64,000 bases of DNA from Blepharisma stoltei (GCA_914767885.1 CAJZBQ010000014.1:558001-622000); one strand, 5' to 3'. Positions 1 through 11,389 are shown, counted from the first letter of the stretch. The notes: generated by a model from the letters alone, not told the origin. Translations and numbers: made by a program.

Positions 1-331
1 GTGAGAGAACAAAAACCTATTGGAAAAATCCCTATTTTTTGCCCAAAAACCCACCCTCCGTGAGAGAACAAAATATATTTAATAGAAATTTTTTTTCTGA
101 AAAAAAATTTTTTATTTATAAATGACAATTAACATAATGAAATCTCAGAAATTCTACTTAATTTTAAATATCTTGCATTTTACAACATGAATTTTGCAAA
201 TTAAATAATATTTTGGATTTTTTAAATTTCGAAAAAAAATTTCACGTAAAAAATATTATATAAAAAAAACAAAATTAACTCCCCCCTTGAGCGAACAAAA
301 TTTTTTTGTTCGCTCACGGAGGTGGGGAGTA
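1..331. mobile_element. MITE-like IES, truncated by window edge
   Basis: Contains the recurrent terminal motif (GAGCGAACAAAA / TTTTGTTCGCTCACGGAGG) as a closing hairpin near 290-325, the internal block reading CCCTATTTTTTGCCCAAAAA, and a core like that of the copies at 18.2, 23.9 and 31.0 kb. The right end is GGGGAGTAA with a TA at 330-331. The left end lies outside the window. No coding capacity is visible. Confidence 0.75.
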
Positions 332-720
332 AGTTAAGGGAAAGCTTGCTGGAAATTGGAAGCACAGCAAGGCTTAGACCAATCGGGCAAGTCTCTACCG
401 TGAAACCAGGAGTTAGAAACTTTTCCTTTTCCTAGAGCCAGCCAGAAATTCCATTTTTGAGCAGAAAACCTTCTTGCAACTCAAGAGTCCACTCACTCAG
501 TACTGAGGCTATAAGTCAAGGAGGAAGCGCAGAAGGAAGAGTGAACACTTTGGATATCCTATGGTGTGAGGGCAGAAGGAGGAGCAAGGTGGTGCAGATT
601 CTTTTTTCGCTAGGGAATTAATCTTGTCCAGCTTGGCCGACAGTATCTTAAATTAGATAAATCCTCGAGAGGGTCCTTTGTGACTGTGCTACCAATAATC
701 TGCAATTAAGATTAAGAAGA
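332..720. repeat. GC-richer dispersed insert, retroposon-like
   Basis: This stretch is markedly richer in G+C than its surroundings, has no open frame of note, and ends with a short-repeat tail (AATTAAGATTAAGAAGATTA). That is the style of the inserts that break genes at 19.4, 32.3 and 34.7 kb. I could not identify flanking direct repeats here, so boundaries are approximate. It may lie within the 5' part of the gene that follows. Confidence 0.4.
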
Positions 721-846
721 TTAAAATCGAAATTTGCTTATTCTTGGGGATAAATATCTAAAATCTTTTTTTTTTATCTGAAAATCACCAATAGTAAGCA
801 ATTTATCGATTTACTATTTAAAATTTGCAAAAACTCCTTCGAATAA

Positions 847-2055
847 GCAAGAATTTGCTTATTATTGGGGGAGTTAATAAAAAAAAATAAACTTGAAGAA
901 ATCCAGCGAGAAGTAGGTGCTTTAAATGATGATAAAATTGGACTAATTAGAGAAAAAAATTCAAAATTAGTAAGAAGCATTTTAATACAGCTTAAAAATT
1001 CTGTTGCGCCTACGAAGCCTAGAGCCAAAAGCATACCAAATCTATGCAATTGAGAAGGATGCTCCTCAAAAATTAATGTTCGCCCAGATTTTGAGGTAGA
1101 AAGATCTTTAATATTGGCTGATGGTCAAGAAATGTGAGCTACAAAAAGAAGAGCATCTAGCCCAGCAGGAAAAAGAAAGCCTTGAAAGCAGGATAAAAAA
1201 AGCCTTCCAAAACTTGAGGAAATTTCAAAGCTATGCCAATTTCATTCTAATCTTAGAAATGCAATTAATTTGCCACAAGAAAATTCTATTTTTAATGATT
1301 ATTCAAAAGAACTATCAAAAGCTTGCGAATCAGGATTGAATTGGCAAGATGAGCTGAATAAAATGAATAAAATTAAGCAGCTTACAAATGATTCTGCAAA
1401 GCAAGTGATTTCAGAGTATTTTTCAGAGGTTACCCTAAGTTTATCTAAAAGAGTAGAAGGAGCATCCTCATTTAAAGCAGAAAATAGGTCGGAATACAAA
1501 GAGAGAATGCTGAAAGAAATTGAAGAATTAAAAGTAATTTCTAATCAGAATCTAAGAAATATTGAACATTCAGCGACAGAAGAGTTGAAGCGAATAAAAT
1601 GCTCAGAAAATAAAGCATCAATAGCATTTAATGTAGAATTTATATAGAATTTGTCAACAACACTGATGGATGCTTTCAGCTCAACACCAGCTGTTAAGCT
1701 TGCTAAGCTTATGACCTTAAATGATCAGCTACTATCTAGCAAGGAATTAAGGCGCACTGTGTCTGGAGCAGACAAAGAAGTTCCTTATTCACATAGAAAA
1801 TTCATAAGACCTCCAACTGCTCCTATTAATAACTCAAAAGATGCAACCCCGAGAATAAAAAGAAAACTCCAAATCCAGGATATACAGGCAATTTTATCTT
1901 CACCATATTTAACATCTCAAACCAAGTTTATGAAAAAATCAAAGAAAAAGCCTAGAAAAACAGTTTTAAGCTCCATTTCGAGAACGAGAACTAGTCCCAA
2001 TACATCTACGCGCTCAAATTCTATATCAAAAATTTATAATAAAGTCATTTTATAG
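847..2055 (+). CDS. Hypothetical coiled-coil protein, 5' end unresolved
   Basis: A single long frame is obtained when TGA is read as Trp (three TGA codons at about 1051, 1132 and 1184) and one 15-nt intron, GTAGAATTTATATAG at 1633-1647, is removed. The frame then ends at TAG. The protein is Lys/Glu rich with heptad-like stretches, and its C-terminal 130 residues are basic and Ser/Thr rich. There is no in-frame ATG downstream of the stop at 844-846, so the true start lies in an upstream exon or before an IES; similar motifs (TTTGCTTATTCTTGGGG) near 733 and 853 hint at an insert there. I recognise no family. The frame and intron are well supported; the function is unknown. Confidence 0.65.
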
Positions 2056-2170
2056 TGCTATGATAATAGTTTCCTTTTTTGTTGAAAACTGTTTTTAATT
2101 TTCACTTTGGATAAATTTAATTTTATTATTTTGACAAAATTCCTGACAGCTACATTAATAATATTCCAAA

Positions 2171-4317
2171 ATGGGATCCAGATGTTCATGCCTATCAGGA
2201 AAACATAAGAATTAAAATTAGACGGTGCAGGTGGACAGCATGATGGGTGGTGAAAATGCTCCTAGCAAGCGAAGTATACCATTTCAATGGGAAAGCCTGC
2301 CAAAACAAGAGGTTTTTTCTCCCTAAGGTTTCCCTATCCTTGTCAGATGGATTAGATTGCTTTGCTTATCTCATGGTTGGTTGAGCATGAACTCGCTTCC
2401 CTCACCTCAATACAAAACTGCCTAATCATGATAATAAGAAATATATGCGATATTGAGTATTGGAGTTTCTAAACTATTTAAACGCGATTTATAGCATGTC
2501 TGCACATATATTTAATACTTTATTCATATCCCTAGTGCTTGCAGTCATGAATCCTGCGTAATTTTGCTTTAAAATGAATAAACACAAATAGATCAATTCA
2601 AGCATAATTATGTATAAAAGACATATATGATCTAGCATCGTTTGCGCTAATTAATGAGTTTTAAAAGATATACTTCTTTTTCTTGGAGTGGCGCTGCAAG
2701 CGCAGGCCACTCCATGCGGAATTCCCTGTGTGGTTTAACCAACATAGGAGTTGGTCGAACCAAAACTGTGCGTTGGTTCGACCCAACCCATGAATTCCGC
2801 ATGGAGTGGCCTGCGCTTGCAGCGCCACTCCAAGGAGGTTTCTATATAACCTGCTTATTTAACTTGTTTTACATATAAAAATATAATATATATAATATGG
2901 ATTTAATACGAAAATATGAGACAAATTGCTAGCCATATAAAAATTCTGCAAGCATTAGGGATATGAAATATCATGCTTGCATAGCTTAGCAGCGCTAATA
3001 CTCAATATCTAATATATTTCTTATTACCAAGATGAGGCAGTTTGATATTGAGAGTGGTTTCGTTCTTGACTCAGATCTTTCCTTATCGGGGCCAGCGGGC
3101 AATCTTTCAAACTGCTGCTAAGTCCGAGGTAGTTAATATCTTGGAGAGATGGCTCAGATTGGAATTAAAAATTGCCACATTTGAATGGAGACTGGATTTT
3201 TTGAGCCGAAGCAAGGCAATGGTCAGTGATTACCGCTTATGGCAGACAGTTAATCTTTATCTCAGGAAACGTTACAGATGTTAAATCAATGGAAATTTAC
3301 CCAGATACAAGAGTAAATACCTTGGAGCATATTCCAGATGACCTCAATCTCTTTGAATTCTCTCTATATCCTCAAGAATCTCAATCAAGTCCTACATTCT
3401 GTGGAAACATAATTATTAAAAGTGTAGTCCGAGGCCACATAGCCCGAAGGAATTTGGCAAAATTAAAACCCAAGACCAAATCTTTTCCTTTTCCTTTATT
3501 CAAAGGTGACCTTGATTCGAAGCAAGCGCCATCCGTAAAAGCTCTAGAAACTAAATACGGCCAACTAACCCTCCCTTTCAAATCTTATGATTCCATCGAT
3601 GTCCAATTCAAGCCAGCTGTTTTACTTGAAAATGGAAACATTTATGAAGGCGAATGAGATTTAGACCGTCTGCGACCACATGGCCGAGGAATCGAAATTT
3701 TGCCTAACGGCACAAAATATGTGGGCTACTTTAGAAAACGTAAATGGTACGGACTCGGACGAATTATTTACCCTAATGGCACTATGTATCAAGGCAAATT
3801 TAAAAGAGGGGAAACCAAAGGTCAGGGAATAATAGTAACTCAAGATGGCGAAGAATATGAAGGAATTTGCAAACATGGACTTCCAAATGGATTTGGCAAG
3901 CAAAAATGCATTAACGGGAACATCTACGAAGGCGCATTCGTAAATGGGAAGCGTGAAGGCAAAGGAAAACTGATATTAACTGATGGAAGTGTTTATGAAG
4001 GAGATTTCAAAAATAATTATATTGAAGGAAATGGCAAATTTTGCTGGAGCAATGGAAACAAATACGATGGTGATTGAATTGGTGGGAAAATGGAAGGCAA
4101 AGGGACTTTTATATGAAATGATGGAAGAAAATATTGTGGCGATTTTGTGAACGATAATAAGCATGGAGTTGGAGATTTTTATTGGCCTGATGGAAGAGTT
4201 TATAAAGGGCATTGAAACCATGGAAAGCAGGATGGAATAGGAGTTTATACTTTTGTTGATCAAAACAAAACTATGAAAGGACTATGGAATAAAGGAAAGC
4301 GCGTTAAATGACTGTAA
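2171..4317 (+). CDS. MORN-repeat protein with IQ motif, split by a 1.07 kb insert
   Basis: Eight codons at 2171-2194 encode a start of the form MGSRCSC, a classic N-myristoylation/palmitoylation motif. The rest starts at 3262. Joining at the flanking direct repeat (TCAGGAAAC) gives one frame of 359 aa ending in TAA. The protein has an IQ-like calmodulin-binding segment (VVRGHIARRNLAKL), then about eight or nine MORN repeats (YxGxFxxGxxxGxG) to the C-terminus. Conserved Trp of MORN units (GEW, GDW, FIW, GHW) fall on TGA, strong evidence for the recoded genetic code. MORN proteins act as membrane or cytoskeletal linkers, often at the ciliate cortex or axoneme. The main body is certain; linkage to the MGSRCSC exon is inferred from frame and motif. 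Confidence 0.8.
2195..3261. mobile_element. IES-like insert inside MORN gene, with nested inverted repeats
   Basis: The insert is flanked by a near-perfect direct repeat: TCAGGAAAAC at 2195-2204 and TCAGGAAAC at 3262-3270. Removing one repeat plus the insert (1067 bp) keeps the frame. An inner inverted repeat runs about 2407-2462 against 3000-3058, with further pairing of 2527-2546 against 2960-2980. At its centre is a long hairpin. No transposase-like frame is present. Confidence 0.6.
2682..2834. repeat. Perfect 43-bp-arm hairpin with inner stem
   Basis: Left arm 2682-2724 and right arm 2792-2834 are exact reverse complements. Each arm itself contains GGAGTGGC...GCCACTCC. The loop carries a second stem, 2753-2763 (GGTCGAACCAA) against 2773-2783. 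It lies near the centre of the larger inverted repeat of the surrounding insert. It could be extruded as a cruciform or fold as RNA. Confidence 0.9.
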
Positions 4318-4372
4318 GAAAGGAGGACTTTTCTTGCAATCGTTATAAGTAAACATAGAAATATATTATTAG

Positions 4373-4861
4373 TTAATGAGTAGGAGCTCTACTTCGTTCT
4401 CGGTTGATTTTTACTGAAGCAGCTCTTGACCGATTGGCTGCGTTAGGGATTATTACAGGTTTCGGCTCAAGATTTATTGTATCGTCAATTATAAGAGTTT
4501 CAAAATTCAAATTATCGCCCATTTTCTGCTCTGCTTTTTCAAGCTTTTCATCCAGTTCATTAAAGCTGCTTAAATTTGGTGAAAATACTTGTGAGAACGA
4601 TCGTTTGTGCTGATTATTTTTACCAATTTTAATGGAGCCTCTTAAATTTGAAATATTTTTGGTAAGATCTTCGTTTAGCTTCGCTAATCTTTTGCTTTGA
4701 GTTTGCAAGTTTTCAATAAGTCCTTCACTTATATCAAATCTCTCAAGTTTCGCCCTTTTTGTGGTATCATTATTTTTAATAGCTGGCTGCTTGGTTTTAT
4801 AATTAAAATATGGAATAGCGCAAATTTGCTGGTCTCCCGACCGATAATTCATCTCTTGCAT
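4373..4861 (-). CDS. Hypothetical protein, 162 aa
   Basis: One uninterrupted frame from ATG to TAA. The middle third is coiled-coil-like (leucine/lysine heptads around residues 50-70 and 105-120), and the C-terminus is Arg/Ser rich with RSRAAS- and RERSRAP-type motifs that could be phosphorylated. No Trp codon, TGG or TGA, is used. No family recognised. The 3' end lies 55 bp from the 3' end of the convergent MORN gene. Confidence 0.65.
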   Translation of the reverse strand: MQEMNYRSGDQQICAIPYFNYKTKQPAIKNNDTTKRAKLERFDISEGLIENLQTQSKRLAKLNEDLTKNISNLRGSIKIGKNNQHKRSFSQVFSPNLSSFNELDEKLEKAEQKMGDNLNFETLIIDDTINLEPKPVIIPNAANRSRAASVKINRERSRAPTH

Positions 4862-4894
4862 ATTTTAGCTATGAAGTTTAGCTTCCACTGATAA

Positions 4895-5202
4895 AATTAT
4901 CCCAGCTAAGTTGGGGAAGTGATTTTTCCTACCAGACTACTAGCCTTAGGAAATCAAATTTTCCAGAAGGGCACCACCGACCCAGGTGGTGGAAACTGTG
5001 ACCTTTAGGGTGCAATACGGACCCGAATAGAAAACCTGAGCTCAAAAAAGAGTCATTGAAGCCCAAATTTCAAAGACTGGTGTACTCGTCGTGTAACAAA
5101 GTCAAGGTGACTACACTTTGGCGGGCAGGGGGAAGATAGCGCAAATTTTACCCCAGAGCTGTAGGCAGCAGAGGCAGTATGCAATCTGGCAATAGACATT
5201 AA
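4895..5202. repeat. GC-rich dispersed repeat, family 1 copy, with 8-bp direct repeats
   Basis: Flanked by ACTGATAA at 4887-4894 and 5203-5210. Its core (CCTTAGGAAATCAAATTTTC, then GGTGGTGGAAACTGTGACC-like sequence) matches the cores of the copies at 37.5 and 38.9 kb, so this is a dispersed family. There is no meaningful open frame. It lies between two minus-strand genes, not inside a coding region. Confidence 0.6.
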
Positions 5203-5312
5203 ACTGATAATAAATCTAATTGAATTGGCTGCTTGCTTTTTACTTCTTCTATGTACTCTAGACTCTTCAAGATATCAAAAGTAAATTTCAAGAGTTTTAA
5301 TAGTGCAATATC

Positions 5313-5862
5313 TCACTCCTCTTTTAAAAGAAGGTCTTTATATTGTACAGCATCAATTGCATATTTTTTAAATAGAAAGGAAATTGATGGCATATTGTAA
5401 ATTTCATCAATTAAAACGTAGCCATAAGATTTTATTTCATCGTAATACTTAGAACTAGGCTGAGTTTGCGAAGGCTGCGTTTCTTCAGTTTTTAATTCTC
5501 TTTTAAGGATTTTTCCTGCCTGATAAATGCTTTGCAAAAAATCAGTTTCACGTCTTTTATTAAAATCATATTTTTCATATATGGATAACTTTAACTGTAA
5601 ATCTTGGATAGTCAAATCTTTTTCATTCATAATAATTTTCAATTCATCTATTTTTGACAACTCTTGATGCATTTCAGTTAATTGCCCTTTGAGCAATATA
5701 TTTGCATCATTCATTTGTCTCAATGTTTCATGCAGCTCAAAAACCTTCTTTTCTAAGCTTTCACATTTGGATTGAGAAAAATTCAATGCGTTATTGAATG
5801 CTTTACGATCTTTATGGAGTGTAGGCTCAATGATCTTTTACTTTTAATAGTGTGCATTTCAT
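5313..5862 (-). CDS. Hypothetical coiled-coil protein, 177 aa, one 16-nt intron
   Basis: A seven-codon first exon (MKCTLLK) is joined to the main exon by removing the 16-nt intron GTAAAAGATCATTGAG (5826-5841, minus sense). Without this intron the main frame has no ATG and runs into TAA. Residues 15-75 form a likely coiled coil (SLEKKVFELHETLRQMN-type heptads). The C-terminal part contains a Gln/Ser/Thr linker and an FLFKKYAIDAVQYKDLL-like segment. No family recognised. Confidence 0.65.
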
Positions 5863-5917
5863 GGAAGAAAATTGGTTCAAAATGTTTAAATAGCTATTTA
5901 GATAAAATTTAACAGTC

Positions 5918-6139
5918 CTAATGCCTCGAACAAAGTTTATCCAGGAAATGTCGCACTGTCAAAAATACACGTTTATTTGACATGGAGCCATCTTTACGAA
6001 GTCGAGATATTTCTGAGCTTGCTTTTATAATGCTATTGTGCACAGTGACTAGCTCAGACTGCTCATGAGATTTATTATTTGAGGTAAAATTGAGCTCTTC
6101 TATTGAAAATGGATAAGATATTCTTGACGAGTCATCCAT
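5918..6139 (-). CDS. Small hypothetical protein, 73 aa, with VRHFL-type C-terminal motif
   Basis: ATG-to-TAG frame. The C-terminal half (SSEISRLRK...GSMSNKRVFL-TVRHFLDK) resembles, at protein and nucleotide level, the frame remnant at 26.4-26.6 kb (SSKIS...RK...GSKS...VRHFLEKG). This suggests a short shared domain and supports both as coding. The upstream half is unremarkable. It could also be the last exon of a longer gene whose other exons I could not find. Confidence 0.45.
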   Translation of the reverse strand: MDDSSRISYPFSIEELNFTSNNKSHEQSELVTVHNSIIKASSEISRLRKDGSMSNKRVFLTVRHFLDKLCSRH

Positions 6140-6348
6140 GATACGTTAATGAAATTTCGAAAGTAATAATTGCCATTTTGCTATCGAATGCATAAAAATA
6201 GGGATCTTTTAATCTTAGGATTTTTTTTTGAGAAAAGAAGATTTATTATATTATTTGCTGCTACCAAGAGTTTATTTATCAATTAATCTATCGTTTAATT
6301 ATCCTTCTCTTTAATGGAATTCAAAATCATGGATAACCTATTTTCGGG

Positions 6349-6586
6349 TAATGAATCCCCCTTTGAATAAGCGAGTCAAAAAATATTTTAATATAAAATA
6401 TTTCATAAATGACATTTTTATATAATAGGATATTTTCATACCTTAATAATTATTACATAAGCTCCTCTTTTTAATTTAACTAAATTTTAAACAGCTTAGA
6501 TTCTTAAATTTAACTTTAAAATAAAAATTAAACCTCATTTAAGAGCCGCCAAAATTTTTTGTTAGTTCTTAAATGAGGGGAAGCTA
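6349..6586. mobile_element. MITE-like IES, diverged
   Basis: AT-rich insert with inverted ends (GAATCCCCCTTTGAATAAG against CTTAAATGAGGGGAAGC), a subterminal short palindrome around TTTTTTGTTAG, and TA dinucleotides at both borders (6349-6350 and about 6585-6586). It lies between genes. It matches the layout of the other MITE copies, but the terminal motif is the 'TTTAAAT' variant also seen at 16.4 and 44.5 kb. Confidence 0.55.
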
Positions 6587-6700
6587 GTAAAGGCTACAAA
6601 ATTCTCTTATTATCGATGAATATTAATCTTTAAGTGAAATAATAAAATTAAATAAATAAATAAATACAATATTTAAACATTGTTTATACTATAATATAGC

Positions 6701-8213
6701 TTATTTTTTCTTTTTAACCACAGGTGTTTTCGATCTTTTAGCGGGTATCTTCTTGTCATCGTTTGGCTGCTTGCCTGGAGTTATTGACCTAATTCTTATA
6801 TCCTTAACTGATTTTTTTGGCCTCAGCTCTTTCTGTTCAGCTTTCGCTTTAATGCTAACAGGTGGCAAAAATTTTACCAAGCTTTCTGAGGCTTTTCTAG
6901 AAAAGTTAAACTTGCTGGATCTTTGTTTTGTTTTAATTGGCGTTGGCCTAACCATTTTTTCATCTATTGAGCTATCAAGTGACCCAAAATCAGCTAAAGT
7001 GTCATCAAATTTATCAGTAAGATCCTTTCCTTGAATTATTTTTAGCTCCTTCGAATAATTTTTGCCTGAAACTTCAAAAACATTAGTGCGTTTTATTGAA
7101 TTTAGATCACGAAGAAAGCCTACATCGGCGACTTCAAGAATTTCATTAGCATTTGTAGAGCTGTCATCTCCTCTTGTTGAGTTTATTATTTCAAATACCA
7201 TTTCTTCTCTCATGCTTATAGGAATTCCTTCTTCTTTAAAAAGATCTAAAATGTCAGCTTCTTTTGCTTGCTTATTTAAAAGCTTTTCAAGTTTTACCTT
7301 CAATCTTTCTCCTTTTCTTGGTGTTAGGGCTTCTGAAGGGCTTTTTTGTATATCTTCAAACTTTTTAATTATTTTCTTCTTAGTTGTTTCTTCCAATATC
7401 ATGGGATTCGGAATATAATTAAATTCTCTATGCTCCTCTGATAAATTTACTACATCAAATGAAAAATAATCAGGAAGCGGGGCCGCCAATGGAGAAGGTG
7501 GCTCAGTTTGCAGCTCTTTTGAGTCGACGAGTTCATAATATTTTCTATCAGTGCCTTGTGTAATTGAGATAAGTGTTTTTGCTACACCTTCAAGTGTATT
7601 GACTAAGAGTTGAATATGATTATTTAGCATTTCAACTGTCTTGTCAGCACCCTCAACCTCACTTTCCATTGGGGCTAGCTCATTTTCGTTTTTCTGGCTT
7701 GACTTTAAAGTTCCTGCCAAGCTTTCATTAACAGGCTTATACTTGATTTGTTCAATCAATACTTGATTAGGTACAAGCGGCTGCAACGCTTTTCTTAAAT
7801 CGGCATCTAAGGTCTTAAGAAACATCACAAAATCTTCTTTGCACCTCTCCTTGTATTCTTTTAGAATCATTCCTACCCTTTTCAGGTCTCTTGAAATTCT
7901 TTTTGAATTACTTTGAACAAGAAAATTCAAGTCCTTTAGTTCTTTTCGAAGTTGAGATATAATTTCTGCTTGAGATTTATAAATACTTTGTTTACGATAG
8001 AGGTTGCTAAGTAAACAATCTTTTTCAAATAATTTTGAAGTGATTTTTGTCATTTCTTCATATGTAGATAAGTCTATGAAGACACGTTTCGGATCCTTTA
8101 TTAGTTATTACGCTATCTCCATCTGGCTGAGCTTTATTTATAAGCTGTAGTAAGTCTTTATGGTATTTAGCGATTCCTCGATTTAACTTTCTCACTTGTA
8201 AAGAAAATGCCAT
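6701..8213 (-). CDS. Hypothetical coiled-coil protein, 498 aa, one 16-nt intron
   Basis: The first exon begins MAFSLQVRKLNRGI and joins the main frame after removal of the 16-nt intron GTAATAACTAATAAAG (8096-8111, minus sense). Residues 50-170 are rich in heptads (KLFEKDCLLSNLYRKQ, ISQLRKELKDLNFLVQ). The middle is acidic, and the last 100 residues are strongly basic, ending in a run of Lys that could serve nuclear or microtubule binding. No catalytic motif is visible, and the family is not recognised. Confidence 0.75.
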
Positions 8214-8655
8214 TTCTTTGATTCTACTTCATAGTTACAAGTTATTTTAAGAGGAGAGAATATGATAATTTATTTGAAAAATGAGTATTATGATAATTAT
8301 TAATTTTGCCAAGCTGTAAATAATCAGCTATAAGGCAAGCAACAATTGCCATTTTTATATTTCGTTGCTTGCTTTCTTTGCATCGTTATCACCTTTCACT
8401 ATTTTTTAATTAAAAATGCAGCTTCAAAGGCTAATATTCTAAATATACTTTTCTACGAGACCAAACTTCATTGATTATCCTCCATTTTCATCCCTAAATT
8501 TTCAAACAATAGATACAGATCATTAGCATTCCACACCCTTTCTTTTTTAAAGTTCAATCAGCCACATAATTCGCTTAGTTCTCGTAACGTCTTTTCGCTC
8601 TATCCAAATAGTTCATAAAACATATTTAAGGAAAATAATCTCCATTAAAATAAAG
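8214..8655. other. Intergenic, no gene seen
   Basis: AT-rich region between the divergently transcribed 498-aa and 149-aa genes. It should hold both promoters. I see no conserved element, tRNA or coding frame, and only single-stop-broken short frames on either strand. Confidence 0.5.
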
Positions 8656-9105
8656 ATGACGCAAGAAGGAAACGAGATATCAATCCCAGTTGCTGTGCAC
8701 TGGGATTCATTCAATACAAGCAACAATTTGCTGTTGCAACTTAAACAAGAACTTATAGCTGAACGACAAAAAAGTATGATTCTCGCTACAGCATTACTGC
8801 AAGAGAAACACAAAAGTTTCAGCCTCCAGAATTATCTAGCATCGATAGCCAGCGACTGCAAGAAAAATATGCCAAGGGTAAGCAGCTCTGAATCGCTCGC
8901 AAGCACCGCGGTAGATGAAGATGAAGAAAAGCCGCTCATAGGAATTTATTCACCAGCTGTTAGGAAAGAAAAAATTCAAAGATACAAGGATAAAATTAAA
9001 AGGTATCGGCAAAAAGTGCATGTATCCAGAAGTTTCTCGGGGAGAAGTTCAGTAGCTAAGCAAAAACTACGCATTAAAGGAAAATTCGTGAAAAGCAGCG
9101 AGTAA
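8656..9105 (+). CDS. Hypothetical protein, 149 aa
   Basis: Uninterrupted ATG-to-TAA frame. Residues 25-60 (LLLQLKQELIAERQKSMI) look like a short coiled coil. The last 50 residues are very basic (RKEKIQRYKDKIKRYRQK), suggesting nucleic-acid or cytoskeletal binding. There are no recognisable domains. Codon use resembles neighbouring genes. Confidence 0.65.
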   Translation: MTQEGNEISIPVAVHWDSFNTSNNLLLQLKQELIAERQKSMILATALLQEKHKSFSLQNYLASIASDCKKNMPRVSSSESLASTAVDEDEEKPLIGIYSPAVRKEKIQRYKDKIKRYRQKVHVSRSFSGRSSVAKQKLRIKGKFVKSSE

Positions 9106-10121
9106 ATTTTGTCCGATAAAAAAGTTTAATATATCTTTTAGAAATGGTGAATGATTTTTTAATCTGATCTAAGCTTATGTGATTCAAAAGGTGAAAATAA
9201 ATATTTAATAACCCAATGAAACTTATCGATTGCCATCTTAATTAATTCACCTTTCGTTTGATTTTATTCTTTTAAACTGATGATAAAGTTAATTTTTCAA
9301 ATTGGCTAGCTTAATATAACTGTTTTATCATTGTTAGGAAAGATTTGCACATTAGAAACTTCTTTAGAAGCTTTAAGTAACACTAAAAGGGATATTTTCC
9401 ATTCTTTTTAAAGGCTCATTTTTTAATTAGTAAAAAAATAATCAATAAAATAAAAAGTTAGATTTTGTTAGTGATTGGAATCTTTGATTTCTGCCACTAT
9501 CAATGAATATAGAAAGCGCCGAATGAGTTATAATGATTCTCAAAGAAGTATTTATTACACTAAAATCTTAAAATAGATGGCAGTAATTACAGACAGAATC
9601 AAAAATTTCCATCTTACATCTGAAAGAATCACCATTAGTCCTAAAATACGTTCCAGATAGCAAAGCTTATCAAGCACAAATTTATGCGCTTATAAGCGCC
9701 ATTTACATTGCAAGCTGACAAAAATCAATTTTACCATGACTATTTTGCAAACAAAATTATTAAATTGGCATTATCCTTTAATATTATTCTCTTTATCATT
9801 TTGGCTCCTTGCAAGATTTTTCTTATTTAAACTAAGACTATTTATATATCATAAGCAGCTGTCCAAATTCATCTGCTGCAAACAATTATTAAGATTAGCT
9901 GACATTTTTATATGGAAATCAATAAAATCTCTCACTAAAGAAGAAAAAATAAAGGTTGTATTAAGACTGAGGAGTTTATAAATATAATTGCAAACAAAAT
10001 TCAATCATAACTAATTTATTTTAGTTAATTCATGTAAAATAATGCGTTTTCACTTCTAAATTGAAGGAATATTGATGCCATCTCTATTTTATTAATAAAT
10101 CTATTACCAAATCATTGTAAA
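9106..10121. other. Long AT-rich spacer with a stop-broken frame
   Basis: Mostly featureless AT-rich DNA. From 9577 to 9981 one plus-strand frame starts MAVITDRIKNF, has a TAG about 28 codons in, and then stays open for another 100+ codons, including a hydrophobic stretch (LILFSLSFWLLARFFLF) and a basic end. It could be a decayed small membrane-protein gene or chance. I found no 15/16-nt intron that removes the stop. Confidence 0.3.
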
Positions 10122-11348
10122 ATGAGCGTAATCACATGCTTGAAATGGGTTCCAAAAGGATATGCGCGCTCAGAGCCTCTTCTCGAAGAAGTCACAATGA
10201 ATGACATAGAAGATATCAAAGCTGCAGAAGGAGAGGACCTTAACATGGACACATATGATCAAGAAGAAGCCATCCCAGTATTCAGCAATGTTGAATACGA
10301 ACCACAGCTTGAAAACATTGAAGATGAAGAGGAAGAAGACAACAAAATCAACCCAGACGACGCTATAATTATTACTGGAAACCAAAAAGGCGATTTTAGT
10401 GAAGTCCATGTCTTCATATATGTGGAAAATTCAGGGGCCTTATACGTCCATCACGATTTTTTCTTAACAGCCTACCCATTAGCCTTAGAGTGGCTTCCTT
10501 ATAACCCACAAACACCTAATGAAGCTGGAAACTGTTTGGCAGTTGGAAGTTTCATGCCTGAAATCGAGCTTTGGAACTTAGACATCATTGATGTCCTTGA
10601 ACCCATTGGAAGATTAGGCGGCGTCAAGCGAGAAAAAGTCTCTGAAGGAAGTTCAAAAAAACGCAAAAGGACAAAAACCTACACAAAAGGAAGCCATCAT
10701 GATGCTGTGATGGCTTTAGACATCCACCCTACCAGAAAAAACATTTTAGCAAGTGGCTCAGCAGACTGCAAAGTCAAGGTCTGGGACATAATTGAGCACG
10801 AGTGCAAAATTACATTAAGCCACCATGAAGGAAAGGTGCAGTCAATTGAATGAAACCCAACTGAGGAAAAAATCCTAGTGAGCGGTGGGCTAGATGGCTC
10901 TGCTTTTGTGGTGGGCGTTGATTCGCCTGACTCGTCAAAGCAAATAAGAGTTCCATCTGAAATCGAAGCTGTCACTTGGAATCCTTTTAATCCTCTTGAG
11001 TTCTCACTTTCGACAGAAGACGGATTTTTATATACATATGATGCTAGAAATCTGGGAAAACCACTATACGAGGTCAAAGCACACAATTCGCAATGCACAA
11101 TTGCATACAGTCCAGGCGTTCCTAATTTAATTGGAACTGCAAGCGTTGATAAAACAGTGAAAATTTGGCACGGAGAAGGGTTGAGAGGGATTGCAGAAAG
11201 AGATATGAAAGTTGACTCACTGTTTTGTTTGGAGTTCTACAAAGATTCACCATTCACCCTCGCTACAGGTGGGACTGGAGGTGTTCTGGCAATTTGGGAT
11301 ACAGAAGAAAATCAAAATGTTTGCAATTCATTTTCCAGGGCTAAGTAA
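10122..11348 (+). CDS. PWP1: PWP1 family WD40 protein (periodic tryptophan protein 1)
   Basis: 408 aa from ATG to TAA with one internal TGA read as Trp in VQSIEW-NPTEEK, a conserved WD40 Trp. PWP1 hallmarks are present: an acidic N-terminal region (residues 45-85), ALEWLPYNP, AVGSFMPEIELWNLD, a Lys/Arg-rich insertion (KKRKRTKTYTKG), HHDAVMALDIHP and ASGSADCKVKVWD. Five or six WD40 blades fill residues 100-400. PWP1 proteins are nucleolar chromatin and ribosome-biogenesis factors linked to rRNA transcription and growth control. Length is slightly below the 500 aa usual in animals. The next gene on the same strand starts about 40 bp downstream. Confidence 0.9.
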
Positions 11349-11389
11349 TCTAATAAAATATCACAATTATAATTCCATTTTTTCTAAAA

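Noticed and set aside
2654-2878. 74-codon frame containing SFSWSGAASAGHSM
   Set aside because: It lies across the perfect hairpin of the MORN-gene insert, and the arms simply encode mirror sequences. No evidence of coding.
10697-11098. 133-codon minus-strand frame opposite PWP1
   Set aside because: Antisense shadow of a well-supported WD40 gene; no domain features.
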